Below, piece after piece: positions 1 to 14,151 of a stretch of 64,000 bases of DNA. The notes under the pieces were generated by a model. It was given only the letters and a program-made list of their open reading frames with translations. It ran no database searches and was not told the DNA's origin. The number at the start of each line of letters is the position of its first letter. The stretch's first letter is position 1. The DNA is taken from NCBI RefSeq assembly GCF_000327385.1, contig NW_008708898.1, positions 492,934-556,933 of the forward strand, given 5' to 3'. Both the position numbers and the translations under genes were made by a program. Origin of the DNA: Lottia gigantea (lineage: Eukaryota; Mollusca; Gastropoda; Lottiidae).

Positions 1-1804
1 TAACATTAAACATGTCGACAAGTCAGTAATGATTAAGTTATGTTCCTGAAGTTCTTTAGTTTTTATTGTGATATATAGGTTTTGTCAAATGAAAAATGTT
101 CAATAATCTAAAATGATCGATGTTTTTTTAGCGAGTTCGAAAGATTAAAGAGGTATTGACATTTAGATAACATACTGATCGAATTCCATCGGAAAATGTG
201 AGTATTGCAATGAAATGAGATTGAGTTGTCTAGTTCTCCGCACTTCCGCTTCACTTTCTCGTCTTCCGGTGTTTTAATGATGTAGAACGCGCAGACAGTT
301 AAAACGGCGATCGCGGGACCTTATTCTTGGTTCTTGACGTTCCTCACATCTTTCTATACTTAGTAGATATAGCTGAAACAATTCCAAACCGAAGCTGCTA
401 TCAACTCTGGACCGTTAATTGATTTAAATTTGGTCTCAATCTTCCTAGCTAGTTTTCCTCCATTTGGAGAATAAATCGAACAAACACCCTTGGGACCACC
501 ACGATTATTATTACACAATGTCTGTCTCTTTTTATAATAAAATATTTTTCTAAGTTTTGACACCTGAAGGTTCAATCAATCAGAATGTTCTTTAAAATTG
601 TCAATGTCATTAAACTGTGAACTTGTCCTGTGTTCGTGTTCTTAATAATTAACGGTCTGTATAGGACGTTCCTTGAAATAAATCGTAGAGAAATTGTCTA
701 CTTGTTTAGTTTTTTTTTTAGTCTCGAGGATATGTAAAAACAAATCGAAATTGGGAATGGATATTTCTAAACACAATTTATAATCACAATTTGTATTTTC
801 TTCGTGTAAGCTGAAAGAAAATTTAGTCTCGTTTATTAGGTGTTTTTTTTTAACCCAATTCGGAATATTTCACCCACCACTGAAGGGTCTATCTGACAAA
901 ATACAGACTTAACCTAAAATCATTAACATCTTCTAAGCTTTAAATTAGAAAAATCGTAGAATTAATGTGACTATAAAATCAAAGTCATTAAGATTGAAGG
1001 TTGAATACTAAACGCAAGTTATAATAAATTTCATATTAAAGATGTAACGATTTTTTCTAAGGATAAAAAGTATGAGAAATGATGAATGTTGCCTTAAGAC
1101 TTGGTCTGTATATTATATTTTCTAACAATATCCGCTTGGTTAATGAAGGCAAGAATATAGGTAATCGTATAAGATATTAAGTTTCAGTATTTCAGTGTTT
1201 TAGTCGTCATTACCATCGTGTTTATAGAATATAAAAAATGATATGATAAATGATAAAGTTGATAGGGTTGTGGAATGTGTCATTTCTGTTTGAAGGGATA
1301 ATAAATATGTCCATCTTGCAAATAATATGATCGTTTGAAGGTCTTATTGTTGAAACCTGAAATGGATTGTGGTCTATGCCCATATGAACTGTGATCCAAA
1401 CGTCAATTGAATTTCGTTCCAAAGTTGATTTCAGTCTTTATGTGGATCTTACACAGGCATAAACTCGACATTACCCAAACCCGCCCTTAAAAGGTTAGAA
1501 AACCCATTATGACGGTTGCATGTATTTACCATGCCCAGTGAATTAAAGTCACAGTCATAAGTTATAATTGGTTGCACTGATTGCCCTGTATGATCCACAC
1601 CATAGCGTTATCAACACAATGTTATTTTTAATATAGAACATAATACAATCTAGATCAATATGATTTTGATCGATGTAGATTAAAGTCTAAACGTTTAAAG
1701 AGATTCAAAAGGATTTTCATGTTTCATGTCGTTGAACTTGAGATATAACCTTTGCACCATTATCAAATATCATTTATGGCAGATACAAGGCAGAGCTTGG
1801 TATC
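1..1804. other. Intergenic sequence, no gene recognised
   Basis: AT-rich sequence with stops in all frames. I found no protein family, tRNA or repeat here. The only compositional oddity is a GC-richer patch at about 230-330 holding two CTTCCG-type (ETS-like) motifs and several CpGs, which could be a promoter fragment. No exon with a convincing splice site was found next to it. Confidence 0.5.
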
Positions 1805-2660
1805 GAAAAAAAATGACTTGACATAGTCACGGAACGACTTCATAACGACTTGGAGCGACTTTATAATAACGACTTGATGATGACAAGACAATAATGACGA
1901 TATGGAATGACTTGATATCAATATTACAAGATTTAATTACATATTACAAACGACATAGGGCGACTTAAAAAAAACTACTTGATACGGGTAAGAACTTGAT
2001 GATGACACACTACGACATAGAACGAATCGATACGAAACGTCTTGATAACGAAATGGAATGACTTGATAACATCGATGATATCGATATAAAACGACTTGAT
2101 AAGAACATGGAACGACTAATATTAATTCCTATATAAAAACGTCTTGATAACGACATGGAATGAATTGATATAGATATGAAACGACTTAATACCGATATGA
2201 AAGGTTGTGATAACGACATGGAACAACCTGATATCGATATGAAAGTCTTTTTACGACATGGAACGACTTGATAACGACATGGAACGTCTTAATATCGATA
2301 ATAAATGACTTGATAAGAAGATGAAACGACTTGATATCGATATGAGACGACTTCATAACGACGCGGAATGACTTAATACTGATGATGTGAAACGACATGA
2401 AATGACTCTATATTGATAATTTTTGTCTTGATAAGCACGCGAAGCAACTTGATATCGATATGAAACGACTTGATAACAACATTTGACGACTTAATACCGA
2501 TATTATGAAAAGACCGACTTGATAACAACTTGGAACGACATTATACTGATATGAACTACTTGATATCGACATGGAACAACTTGATAGCGACATGGAACAA
2601 CTTGCTAACAACATGGAGACACTTGATAGATCAGAGAAACATGTAAAAGACAAGAAACCT
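1805..2660. repeat. Degenerate minisatellite, 21-bp monomers in 42-bp pairs
   Basis: Dozens of imperfect copies of a 21-bp monomer containing ACTTGATAACGACATGGAAC, often alternating with a sister form containing ACTTGATATCGATATGAAAC, so the apparent period is 42 bp. Copies carry many substitutions and small indels, most strongly at the edges (1805-1990 and 2400-2660), which suggests an old array that is no longer being homogenised. Short Ser/Arg/Ile-rich open frames on the minus strand are a by-product of the repeat, not genes. Confidence 0.85.
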
Positions 2661-5600
2661 CACAAAAAAATAATATCGAGAAACGACTTCAAACTAATTT
2701 CAAATCAAATCCAGTTTAGTTTTCGAGACGTTTCATGTTTGCATTTTGGTAGGCACTGTTATAATGCTTTACGTAACTTTTCCTGAATCCCTTTACTCTG
2801 CACGATATATATTTACATTATAATGTCTACAGAGTAATACTGTTATTTACCTTATAATATCCAACTAATTATACTAATTGAACATTCATGTATACCAGTA
2901 TATGATTGTATTGAAGGTGATGATTTAGTATTTAATACCACCATTTTACTACTCGCTATACAAATCGTTACACAATATAACTTTTAACTAGATCAAATTG
3001 TTACAATTAGTCGTTTAGTACCAGAATGAATGGATATGATTAGAGACATTTAAAGGGATATTCAATCTAATGATTTTTTAAAAAGAAATGTGCATAATGT
3101 CATCATTGTCCATGTCTGAAATACAAATGATCTTGCTTTCGGGCGCTAACCATTCTGTAACACGTAATGTCCACACAGCTTATACTATGCACATTATATA
3201 TTTAGTGCAGCGAATCAGGATCGTTAATTGGGTTCTTCTTCGGTTTCCCTTTAACTCTGCAACACCACCACACACAAGTCGAACAGTCTCTTACTTTGTT
3301 TAAGAAATATTTCACAGTCCATGCATCTATAAATACTAAAAACAGATCATTTTTAATAATTGTATTGTGTCATGAAATTTGAAAAATCACAGCACCCTAG
3401 TTTAATACTCAATCTAAATATACGCTCATGATGATTCGATTGTAATTTAACAAGATTTGATACAACAGTACTGCATTATTATTGTTCTTATGTTATTGCT
3501 TGGAATGTGACATGATGCATGTAAAGGAATGTGTTTTAAAATCAATTACCTGATACAACAATCATCTCATTTACTATTTACAAATTATTTACATATATTC
3601 TATTTCATTAGTATTGTTTGTGGCCATGGTGAATTCAAACAATTAATCTTGTATATGGATTTGACACGATGTAATGACAATTTGGAATGTTGTCAAGATC
3701 AATCGTTATTTTTACTCCAGATATAAATGATATACAGTGATATTTTCACGGTTTTTTTCTGCTCCAAGACCATTTACTACATACAGTCTGTCCACATTTC
3801 TACACGCGACAAACAAAGCCTGGATTTAAATGCTTCCAAAGAAATTGAAATTGAGTTTTTTTATGTTTCACACAATGAAGCATATTTTAGTTTACGTCAC
3901 CGCCATGGATGGAAAAGTAGGAAGTGGGTGTTTAAAGTTTAAATATAAGAATACTCTTTGTCAGAAATGTTGACCTATTCAAGATTAATCTTGTAAACTG
4001 ACAATCTCCTTGGTCTCAAGTCTTTTAAAATAAAAGAGATCAGACCAACGTCTCATTAAGCGATCAATACCATGTTAAGTATTTCTGTAATAACTGGTGG
4101 TACGTTCGGTACCAGACATATATTCACCTTTAAATATTCAACTGATGGAAAATATTGCTTCAGGCTGTCGTATCTAACAACACTGTCATCTAATGATTCT
4201 TTGAAAGGTAATATTTTGGCTCTAGAATCTAATTACAGGATTACAGTTTTTCCTCGTTCGTTATAAATCAGAACTGTCGGCTATCTTTGCAATCGCAATG
4301 TTCACCTCGTCAGTTGGGCAAACCTTTAACATTTAAATCATAACCTCTTTTAACGATTGTATTGAAGTGTATTACTGGGGTGGGGTGTTGTATAGTGTCA
4401 ATAAATAATCCCAAGAAATATTTTTGGCAATTGAGTTAAATGACATTGATGTAATGGTCAGCTTACATGCACAGTTAAAGTAAACTAAATGATCTTTTGA
4501 TTATATGTTTGTGAAATGTATGCCTGGTAATGCTCTACGTATCAAACTAGAAGCTATAATTTGTATTACCTCACCTACCTTACTTTTTCTACAGTGGTAT
4601 TATAGTAAACTTACTGTCCTATATTGGAATAATTTTCTTCTGATCTGAATTGGTAAAAATCATTGATAAATGTAAAGTGTAAAGTTAACTTTCTTTTATT
4701 GACTACTGTGGCGTTTGTACTAACATGATGTAGGAAATTTAAAAATGAATTATAGGAGAAAACAAAATCATATTTTTTTACATAATTTTAAATGAACATG
4801 AATTGTATTCTAAATTTTCAAATTAAATGAAAAATTTACTATCGGCCACGAGTTGATGTACGGCATCCATCACAACCGTTTATCATTACATTCGTGTCTA
4901 GTAGTCGTTTAAAAAGAAAGAAGTTTTCGAAGCTCTTGGAGGTTAATCAGAGTCGGGAAAATTTCCGGGATGATTATTTCTACGATTATTGTCTCTTATG
5001 CACTAAAAAAAATAAAAACAGCTTTGATTGGAATTGATTTTCAAGATGCGGCAAGTGAGCATCAAAGGTTTTTTGAAGCAAAGAAACATATTAGTGTCTG
5101 ATTACTCCCTAATGCTATGTAGGTGTTGTTTTTTAGAATCATTAGGGTTAGGAGGCTGAGTCGGGGTCAGAAAACTTTCAAAGGGGGTGGGGGGCATGGC
5201 CTTTTTTCTGCCCTTCCGCCTTCATTAGAAGCACCACAGATGCTATGTGGAATTGATGGACCACATACAACCTTAGATTCTTGAAGAACACAAAAATAGT
5301 ATCGGAGTCTATTTAAGACATTCTCAAAATCAAACTTGTCGCAAAATTATGAAAAATAAATAATTTTTGTCTAATTTTAAAATCCGTTAAGTTAATTTTT
5401 GGTGACAATTTTGATTTTGATTTTACTCGAATTTAAGTGTAACAATTCAACTTCATCAAACATGATTTTGTTTCTTTTTTGTGAAACATTCAACCAAAAT
5501 GTTATCTTTAAAGCGTACTAGCGATAATGGGATTGTACACTTAAAACTTAAAGTATGTCAACCTCTATGTTAGCAAGATAAACAATGGTGTATATTTAAA

Positions 5601-5802
5601 GATTATGATAGATTAGCTGGATTTGGTTGTAAAGAAACCATTAATTTACTCGTGATTAGAAGTCAGGAAATCAATGTTCAGTATTATTAACTAGAGGACC
5701 AGATGAAAGCAAATAATATCTGGTATAATCAATCTTACAACCATATCAATACCTCATATCTCAACTTCTTTATTAGTTAGAACTAATAACTCATACCATA
5801 TT
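2661..5802. other. Intergenic sequence, no gene recognised
   Basis: AT-rich sequence with only short, family-less open frames (all under about 75 codons). A G-rich stretch near 5170-5210 interrupts the AT-rich background and may be a transposon scrap, but no terminal repeats were found. Nothing else can be supported. Confidence 0.5.
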
Positions 5803-8101
5803 TCTTTATTACATAGTTTACTTGTCCTAAACACCTCTTTATTACTTAATTTACTTGTTCAAAAGACCCTTTATTACTTAGTTTACTTGTCCTCAACACC
5901 CTTTATTACTTAGTTTACTTGATCAAAACACCCTTAATTACTTAGTTTACTTGTCCTCAACTTCCTTTATTACGTAGTTTACTTGATCAATACACCCTTT
6001 ATTACTTAGTTTACTTGTCCTCAACACCCTTTATTACTTAGGTTACTTGTCCTCAACACCCTTTATTACTTAGTTTACTTGTTCAAAACACCCTTCATTA
6101 CTTAGTTTACTAGTCCTCAACACCCTTTATTACTTAGTTTACTTGTTCAAAACACCCTTCATTACTTAGTTTACTAGTCCTCAACACCCTTTATTACTTA
6201 GTTTACTTGATCAAAACACCCTTTATTACTAAGTTTACTTGTCCTCAACACCCTTTATTACTTAGTTTACTTGTCCCCAACATCCTTTATTACGTAGTTT
6301 ACTTGTCCTCAACACCCTTTATTACTTAGTTTACTTGATCAAAACACCCTTTATTACTTAGTTTACTTGTCCTCAACACCCTTTATTACTTAGGTTACTT
6401 GTCCTCAACACCCTTTATTACTTAGTTTACTTGATCCAAACACCCTTTATTACTTAATTACTAGTCCTCAACACCCTTTATTACTTAGTTTACTTGATCA
6501 AAACACCCTTTATTACTTAGTTTACTTGTCCTCAACACCCTTTATTACTTAGTTTACTTGTCCTTAACACCCTTTATTACGTAGTTTACTTGTCCTCAAC
6601 ACCCTTTATTACTTGTACAAACAACTCTTTATTACATAGTTTACTTGTCCTAAACAACCTTCATTGCTGAATTTACTTCAAAACACCTTTCATTACTGAA
6701 TTTACTTCAAAACACCCTTCAGTATTTAGTTTACTTGTCCTAAACAACTCGATATTTCTTAGTTTACTTAAACTTAACAACTATTTATTACTTAATTTAC
6801 TTATCCAAAACATCTCTTTATTGCTTGCCCTTCGCAACACTTTATTACTTAGTTTACTTGTCATAAGTACCTCTTTATTGCTTAGTTTACCTGTCCTAAA
6901 CACTTCTTTATTGCTTAGTTTACCTGTCCTAAACACTTCTTTATTGCTTAGTTTACTTGTCATAAGCACTTCTTTATTGCTTAGTATACTTGTCATAAGC
7001 ACTTCTTTATTGCTTAGTTTACCTGTCATAAGCACTTCTTTATTGCTTAGTTTACCTGTCCTTAACACTTCTTTATTGCTTAGTTTACTTGTCATAAGCA
7101 CTTCTTTATTGCTTAGTTTACCTGTCATAAACACTTCTTTATTGCATAGTGTACCTGGCCTAAACACTTCTCTATTACTTAGTTTACCTGTCCTAAACAC
7201 TTCTTTATTGCTTAGTTTACCTGTCCTAAACACTTCTTTATTGCTTAGTTTACCTGTCCTAAACACTTCTTTATTGCTTAGTTTACCTGTCCTAAACACT
7301 TCTTTATTGCTTAGTTTACTTGTCATAAGCATCTCTTTATTACTTAGTTTACTTGTCATAAGCAACTCTTTGTTGCTTAGTTTACCTGTCCTAAACACTT
7401 CTTTATTGCTTAGTTTACCTGTCCTAAACACTTCTTTATTGCTTAGTTTACCTGTCCTAAACACTTCTTTACTGCTTAGTTTACCTGGCCTAAACACTTC
7501 TTTATTGCTTAGTTTACTTGTCATAAGAACCTCTTTATTGCTTACTTTACCTGGCCTAAACACTTCTTTATTGCTTAGTTTACTTGTCATAAGTACCTCT
7601 TTATTGCTTAGTTTACCTGTCCTTAACACTTCTTTATTACTTAGTTTACTTTTCATAAGAACCTCTTTATTGCTTAGTTTACCTGTCATAAACACTTCTT
7701 TATTATTTAGTTTACTTGTCATAAGTACCTCTTTATTGCTTAGTTTACCTGGCGTAAACACCTCTTTATTGCCTAGTTTACCTGTCCTTAACACTTCTTT
7801 ATTACTTGGTTTACTTGTCATAAGAACCTCTTTATTGCTTAGTTTACCTGTCATAAACACTTCTTTATTGCTTAGTTTACCTGTCATAAACACTTCTTTA
7901 TTACTTAGTTTACTTGTCATAAGAACCTCTTTATTGCTTAGTTTACCTGTCATAAACACTTCTTTATTGCTTAGTTTACCTGTCCATAAACACTTCTTTA
8001 TTGCTTAGTTTACCTGTCATAAACACTTCTTTATTGCTTAGTTTACCTTGCCTAAACACCTCTTTATTGATTTGTCATAAACACCCCCTTATTGCTTAGT
8101 A
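5803..8101. repeat. 33-bp minisatellite array, about 70 copies, two subfamilies
   Basis: About 2.3 kb of a 33-bp unit whose shared core reads TTATTRCTTAGTTTACYTGT. Subfamily A (about 5803-6640) has the tail CCTCAACACCC, and many of its copies alternate with a variant carrying GATCAAAACACCC. Subfamily B (about 6790-8101) has GCTTAGTTTACCTGT followed by CCTAAACAC or CATAAACAC. The boundary (6640-6790) is rich in indels. Because 33 is three times eleven and the unit lacks stops in some frames, long open frames exist on both strands across subfamily B (395 codons plus, 392 minus), encoding 11-residue repeats. I regard both as artefacts of periodicity. Confidence 0.95.
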
Positions 8102-8169
8102 AACGTCTCGTTACTGTTTACTTGCATGGTAAAAGACAACGTTTCCACTGTTAAAATTAAAGTTAGCTT

Positions 8170-8535
8170 GCCAGGCAAGGTAATATACGCCCACTGGCAG
8201 CTTTGATTTTGCATAAAAATATTTGGCAGTACAGTAACAATCACCAGTATGAAACATTCAACCTTCAGTCATACACTTCTTTTGAACTCATCCGTCATGA
8301 ATTGCACCTTCTAGAATGTTTACGAGCGTTTCAAGAACAAGGGCAATAACTCATAGTAAATATTTTTCGATTCGTCTGATTTTCAATAGGGTTCATCCTT
8401 GGGTGATCACAAACAACCATACCAAGTTTCGTCGAAATCAGTCAAGGATTGTGCCTTGTAGAGTGTTTACGAGCAGTTGTGGACGGAGGGACGGACGGCA
8501 ATATACGCCCCCCATTTCATGTGGGAGTATAAAAA
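8170..8535. repeat. Probable dispersed repeat (SINE- or MITE-like), unclassified
   Basis: The block has an internal pair of related segments: one near 8296-8330 and one near 8446-8476, both containing a cctt-tagaRtgtttacgagc pattern. The second is followed by a GGACGGAGGGACGGACGG run. The motif AATATACGCCC occurs near both ends (about 8183 and 8501). From memory, sequence of this style (accaagtttcgtcgaaatc followed by the GGACGG run) is common in mollusc genomes. No terminal inverted repeats, poly(A) tail or target duplication could be defined, so class and limits are uncertain. Confidence 0.5.
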
Positions 8536-11500
8536 TTACTTATGAATGTTTACTCTTCAGAAATACTACGGTCGTAACAAATAGTTGACATACGAATTCA
8601 GATACCCAAGAAACATAGCAGAGTGCACCTTCAAGGTATAGAAATGCAAATGTTTCGGATTCTGAGAACTTATGGGCTTTCTTGACGAATATGGATATTG
8701 CAATAAGCCAATTTTTTGATTGTCTTGAAATAAGAATGTGGCTTATATTGAATTAAGCTCAATATTTTGCCACTCTTGTCGAGGTTCTATTGTCAGTTCG
8801 TCAGACTATATGGTAAGAAAACTCTGTTGATCGTATCGAATGAAATTAATTTAGATTAGCTTCGATAAGTTTTAGAATCTTGGTTTGAGTTATTATAAGA
8901 GCTGTCAGATGTAAACAATAAGCGTATCGTGACTGATGTTATAGGTTTTGATCTATCATGTATTGGGGTATACTCTAACCAGAATAACCAATTGACTGTC
9001 CATTAATATAAGTTAACAACTAATCTCAGCCAATTTAATTAAGAACGGTTTCTCGCCAAGAAGTTGTTATTGAAATTGAGATAGTTCATTATTAGGACTG
9101 TATGTTATCTTTCCTTACAAAATCACTAAAAAGTATAGGCCTTCTTACTATCAAATGGCAACGATAAAAAGAAGGAAATAAACAACAAATTTTTATAGAA
9201 TATAAGAATAACAAATTAGGTTCAACCCCTTTCCCTTTACTGGGTAGGCCTGAATTATGAGACAAAATAACTTTCAGACACCAACCGAGATTAGCAAACG
9301 TAATCAACCAAGTGACGTCAAGGTTTTATCATTAAAACTGACTGTGCCACAGTTCAAGAGAACCAACTAATGTACCTGACTTTTATGACATAATTGAATT
9401 AGGTGAACTGTACGTCCAAGCATTCAGGGTCATTAAGCCGGGTTTCTATTCATCTTATAAATGTCAGTGTTCTGTGCATTTAGAGTAGTTTTTATTCGCA
9501 TAATCTAAAAAGAAAAGGAAAGTGTAAGAAATTTTATGACTTCACAACAGCTTTAATGAGAAAAAAAATCACACCAAACAGCAAGAGTCTACACAGAGAG
9601 TTGAATTCTATAATTAATGCTCAAGAACAGAGATTAAAAATTAGATTCTTGCTGTGCTCAGAAGCATGGATACAAAAAAAATTAAGCATTTTTTCTCTTA
9701 TTTTCTCTTAGGAACAGTGATTACTTTCTGTGCTAGACATATATTTTAGAAATTAAGATCATTATTTTCTACTGTTTTCTCGAAAGGAAACTGATGCCAA
9801 CTAAGTTGCTTTCTTTTCTTAAAAAACAACGCAACGTTTCCCCCTGTTTTCTCGATGAAAGAGTTATGCCTATGGACATAGCCAGAATTTAGGAACCTAT
9901 CGATTTGCTTTCTGAGGCCCCGTGTGCTACAGGCTGTGCAAGTTTTAGATCCCTCGACATCGAAAAGGAGCAAGGTAATGCTTCATTTCACCCTAATTGT
10001 ACCCCACATGACGTTGTTTGTCTTCATTAGCCCACATGGTGCTGAAATGTACAACGTAGAACTCCATTCATGTCATTTTATTTGATGCCTGTGGTTATTA
10101 TTTTTACGTCTTTCATTTTCTTTCTCATTAATAAATCATTTCCCCGAACATCACTTTGTCTGGTGAAAAAGACCATTATGACATCTTTCATTGATGATTA
10201 CTTTAATCTTATCTTACTGTTAATACTTCATAGTCTCATCTGGCTTTATTAATTATAATTGATCAAAAACAAACACATCAACATCCATTATCAACAATCG
10301 ATACATTGATAAATACCACACTAGTCATTCCCTTTCAGTTCAACTATTCAGTACTTCACTGCTTCAATTAGGAGTCATCTGAGGACACAGTAACCTTTCA
10401 CGTGTAACAGGATTTCTATTAGTTCCTAGTAGTCTCATCTCAAGCTTTTGTTTGCGAATTATGAGGCCTAATCGACAGACTTTGTTATCAATTAACCATT
10501 GCCACGAGTCTATGCATTGTCCCCAAACGTTAAATAAGTAAGTTCAGTGCAGTTACTTCCACAAGTCTTTGTACATATTCTTCATTATAATTTTCACTGC
10601 AAAATCATGAAAGTTAATTGTGCAATCGATCACAGATACTAAAATAAATCTTTATTAAGTAAAATTGATTCCATTTCACCTAACAATAAGAGAGTTTGTC
10701 GGATTTAACAACAGAAGATAGTAGAATAAAGCCTAGAGATGAATGGTTATTTATGGAAAAGATGGTTCGTGTTTTTGGGGGTTCATACTGTGTATTGTGG
10801 TCTATTAAAATACGTTTGTATTGTTCATGGCTTTGAGTGTTTCAATTGGGAATCCGTTGCTCTCCAACCAAAAGATCTTGAATTTTCAACAGAGGTAAAA
10901 CTAATAATTGCCGCAAAAATCTCATTATGAAGGCGTTTGTTTGATTGAAATAGATTCAGTTCATACCTAGTGTATGTTTTATGTTACAATTTAGAATAAA
11001 TAGCGTTTCAACAGAAGTCGCTATGTACTTAACAATTTGATAAACAATTCTGATAATGAGAGAACTTGTGCGATATCAGACCACTTCCCGGATACGATAT
11101 GATAAACATTATACAGATAAGATTTAACTTTCACTGTAGTTTACGTGGTTTATATTTACAATGTCCGGTTATAGATCTCTGATATAAAAGTATGTAACCG
11201 TTCTGGGAAGTACAAGATACAACAAGTTCAACTACTTCTCGATGTTTTCAATTTATATTCAATGCGATATTTTTTAATTTTGCCATGACTGGCCAATGAG
11301 CATCTATATTTGCATATAAAAATGAAATAAGGATAATGTTCTATTTTTTATGTATAAATATATGCATGCATTGTGCAATGAGTTGAATTTTAAATCAGTG
11401 GCTTTACCACCTCTTATTCAATTAATCATCTATCGTCATCTGGAGAAGAATGGACTAATATGAGACAATTCATCAGTTAGATCTCAGCTTGGTGGAAACA

Positions 11501-13770
11501 CAAATTGAGCTGTCGACAATATGTGCATATATCGTTCAAAGTTCCATCACGCACTCTTCTCTTGTACCCATATATTTTTGCTATATAATACTGTAACAGT
11601 CAGTAATAAAATAGTTGGTAGAAAAGAATGGGATAGTAGATAGAAAAATTGCAAACAAACTTAATAAATCAATATTGGTTAATAGTTTTATTGAACTCGC
11701 TGGATATTGTGGATTTTTATTGAGTCCAATTTGGCTTTCCATCACTTAGTTTAGATACCTAGTATGTCTACTTCCATTAGACACAAAAACCACTCATCGA
11801 TTATTACTCTATACTATTTCATTTTCTTTTAAAACATTTTTCATTGAAATCAATCACAGGTAAACATGGAACAGAATTTTTTTCGCTCTTTTCCCCTAGG
11901 TTTCTACAAACATTAATTATCAAACAAACACTGCCCATGGTATAAGGATCTTTACGAACTCTAGCCTTTGCTTGTACAAATAGACATTATTGACCCTATT
12001 ATACAATAGAAAGCCTTAGTGAAAAGGCCAAGTTTGATATAAAAAAATCGAGAATCATTGATTCTCTGAAATGAAATCAGGTCAGCATTATTTAGCTGAT
12101 CAAAATCAAGCCAAGAGCAACGGCACTAAATGAAAAGCTGCAACATTGAAGAAGTACTCGCATCCCGGAGGCGAACAGGACAAGAACGTCAATGATAATA
12201 ATACTCCTCGTCTCATTTCATATGAACAATAGTGAAAAGACCACTTCACATACTGATCGTTACTTGAATAATAGAACATTTTTCCAATTAATTCAGTTCC
12301 TGTAACACTTTATTATCTTAAGGTAAAAAATATGAAGAAATGAAAACTTAACATTTCGAAACATGATTTTGAAGAGAGTTTTATTCTTGCCTCCACATTA
12401 TTGCTTTAATTACTTTGACAAGGAGCTGTCGCCCGAAAGGATATACACCCCCACAGCAGAATATTCTATGGCAGCCTTTTCTTTTCAAGAAGAATTTACT
12501 AGGTTTCCGTTAAAAAATATTTTATATATTAATCGGACAATCAAAATCCTTTTATTGCAATAAAAAGCCACTATAAAAAAAAATTCATTAGAAAAGGGAA
12601 CCCGTTAGAGATCTCATCAATATCCAAACATTCTAAACCCATGGCTGAAAATCTCTTCAGATAGATTGAAATCCAGTAATAACCTCCCAACTTTAGGCAG
12701 GTTATTTATTCTGAGGTACAAGTCTCACATTTGAGGGACGGGTTTTACTTTTGAGGGATGGGTTTAAAAACGACTATTTTGTAATGTGTTATAAAGAAGA
12801 CTCTCTTGAACTGAAAATTAGGTTTAAAATGAAGGAAGGCAACGTTACGGTGCAGCGCAAGTCATAGGTCGTCAATGATTTTGTCTTGTATTTCTTTCTC
12901 TATGTAACTAGCCCTTATTACAACTATAATCTTATGTTTCTTGGTGTAGAAAACTGCAACATAGATGCCATTGACTTGCCCTAAATGCTCGATCAGTTAA
13001 ATACTTTCAGTTGTACAGTGTTCAACAACGCCATATCATAAAACTCGCTTCATACAGTATTTAGTTCCATTAACACGATCGAATCTGGTTCACCACTTAG
13101 AAATATGGATATGAATACATATATTGTATTTTAATGGAAACATGTATTGAATCAATTAAACAATGTTTACATTATTCTATTCGTTACTTTCAGAACCACA
13201 AAAGGTAGTAGAATGGACTTGAGCAACAATATTCTATTATACTGAAGTAATTGAAGTTCTACTAGTGCTGATATCGTACGTATTCTGTTATCATTGACGA
13301 AGATTGAAGCAAGCCTTCTCCCAACAAGACCAATTTCTGTGTGAAATAGGATATTTTCAATCTAGATACTAGCCATGGAATAAATTTTCACAACTGATGG
13401 GCAATTCATCTCGTGTAATTGGAGAGATACGTAAGATTATAGTGCTCGAAATGGTGATCTTTTCTAAATATACCAGGTGAGATTCGGTTCACGAGTAGTC
13501 GTATATTGTGAAAGAGTACAACGTGTAATCGAATGCTATTTTGCATCAATCAATCAATCCACGAATTCTGCGTTTCTATGTACTCACTGCATATTGTCAC
13601 ACTTTGCTAGGAATGTATCATATTTTCAGAATTATTAACTATCGTGATGTGCCGTATCGGATTGTGGAATATTTTCGGATAATAAGGATCTAGAAACCGA
13701 TGTGATCTTTCTCTGAATATGTGGTATATCATAGTCAAAATATCTTTACGGGTTCATAGCTGACGGTTTG
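8536..13770. other. Intergenic sequence, no gene recognised
   Basis: About 5 kb of AT-rich sequence. Open frames are short (under 80 codons), lack splice context and match no family I know. No tandem array or terminal-repeat element was seen. Confidence 0.5.
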
Positions 13771-13773
13771 TTA

Positions 13774-13930
13774 CATGATAGATTAGCGAATGACGGATTT
13801 CGTTACTAGAACATGACAGCTTAGCGCATGACGGATTTTGATATAAAGACAAGGATTACTAGACACTGCAATACGTTATGCCAATACATCAATCCCAATA
13901 GTGTCTTTATTTGATCTCAATCCGTCATTG
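13774..13930. repeat. Inverted repeat / hairpin with GACGGATT arms, 5' of the TMEM200-like gene
   Basis: A 24-bp left arm at 13827-13850 (catgacggattttgatataa then agac) is matched by the reverse complement of 13903-13930 with a few differences, across a loop of about 52 bp. The left arm also has a direct partial copy 37 bp upstream: 13774-13801 resembles 13811-13838. It could be a MITE remnant or a structured 5' region. The following gene's coding start lies about 320 bp downstream. Confidence 0.5.
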
Positions 13931-14151
13931 GAACAATATACAAGACGAAATATTGGATAATTGAAAGAAAACGCTCAGAAGAAGTTACAAAATACAGTCA
14001 ATATTTGACTTGGTCTTAAAATCTTTCATGTTGATTAAACGAAACGTGATTATGTATTGTAAAGTTTGGTGATGCCAGTGTGATTTTATTCTCAGTTCTA
14101 AAACAAGTGAATTGTTTGTTAAAATAACCACGAAGTCACGAGAGTATTCCA

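Noticed and set aside
6781-8008. 392-codon (minus) and 395-codon (plus) open frames
   Set aside because: Both lie wholly inside the 33-bp minisatellite; the unit is divisible by three and stop-free, so open frames on both strands are expected.
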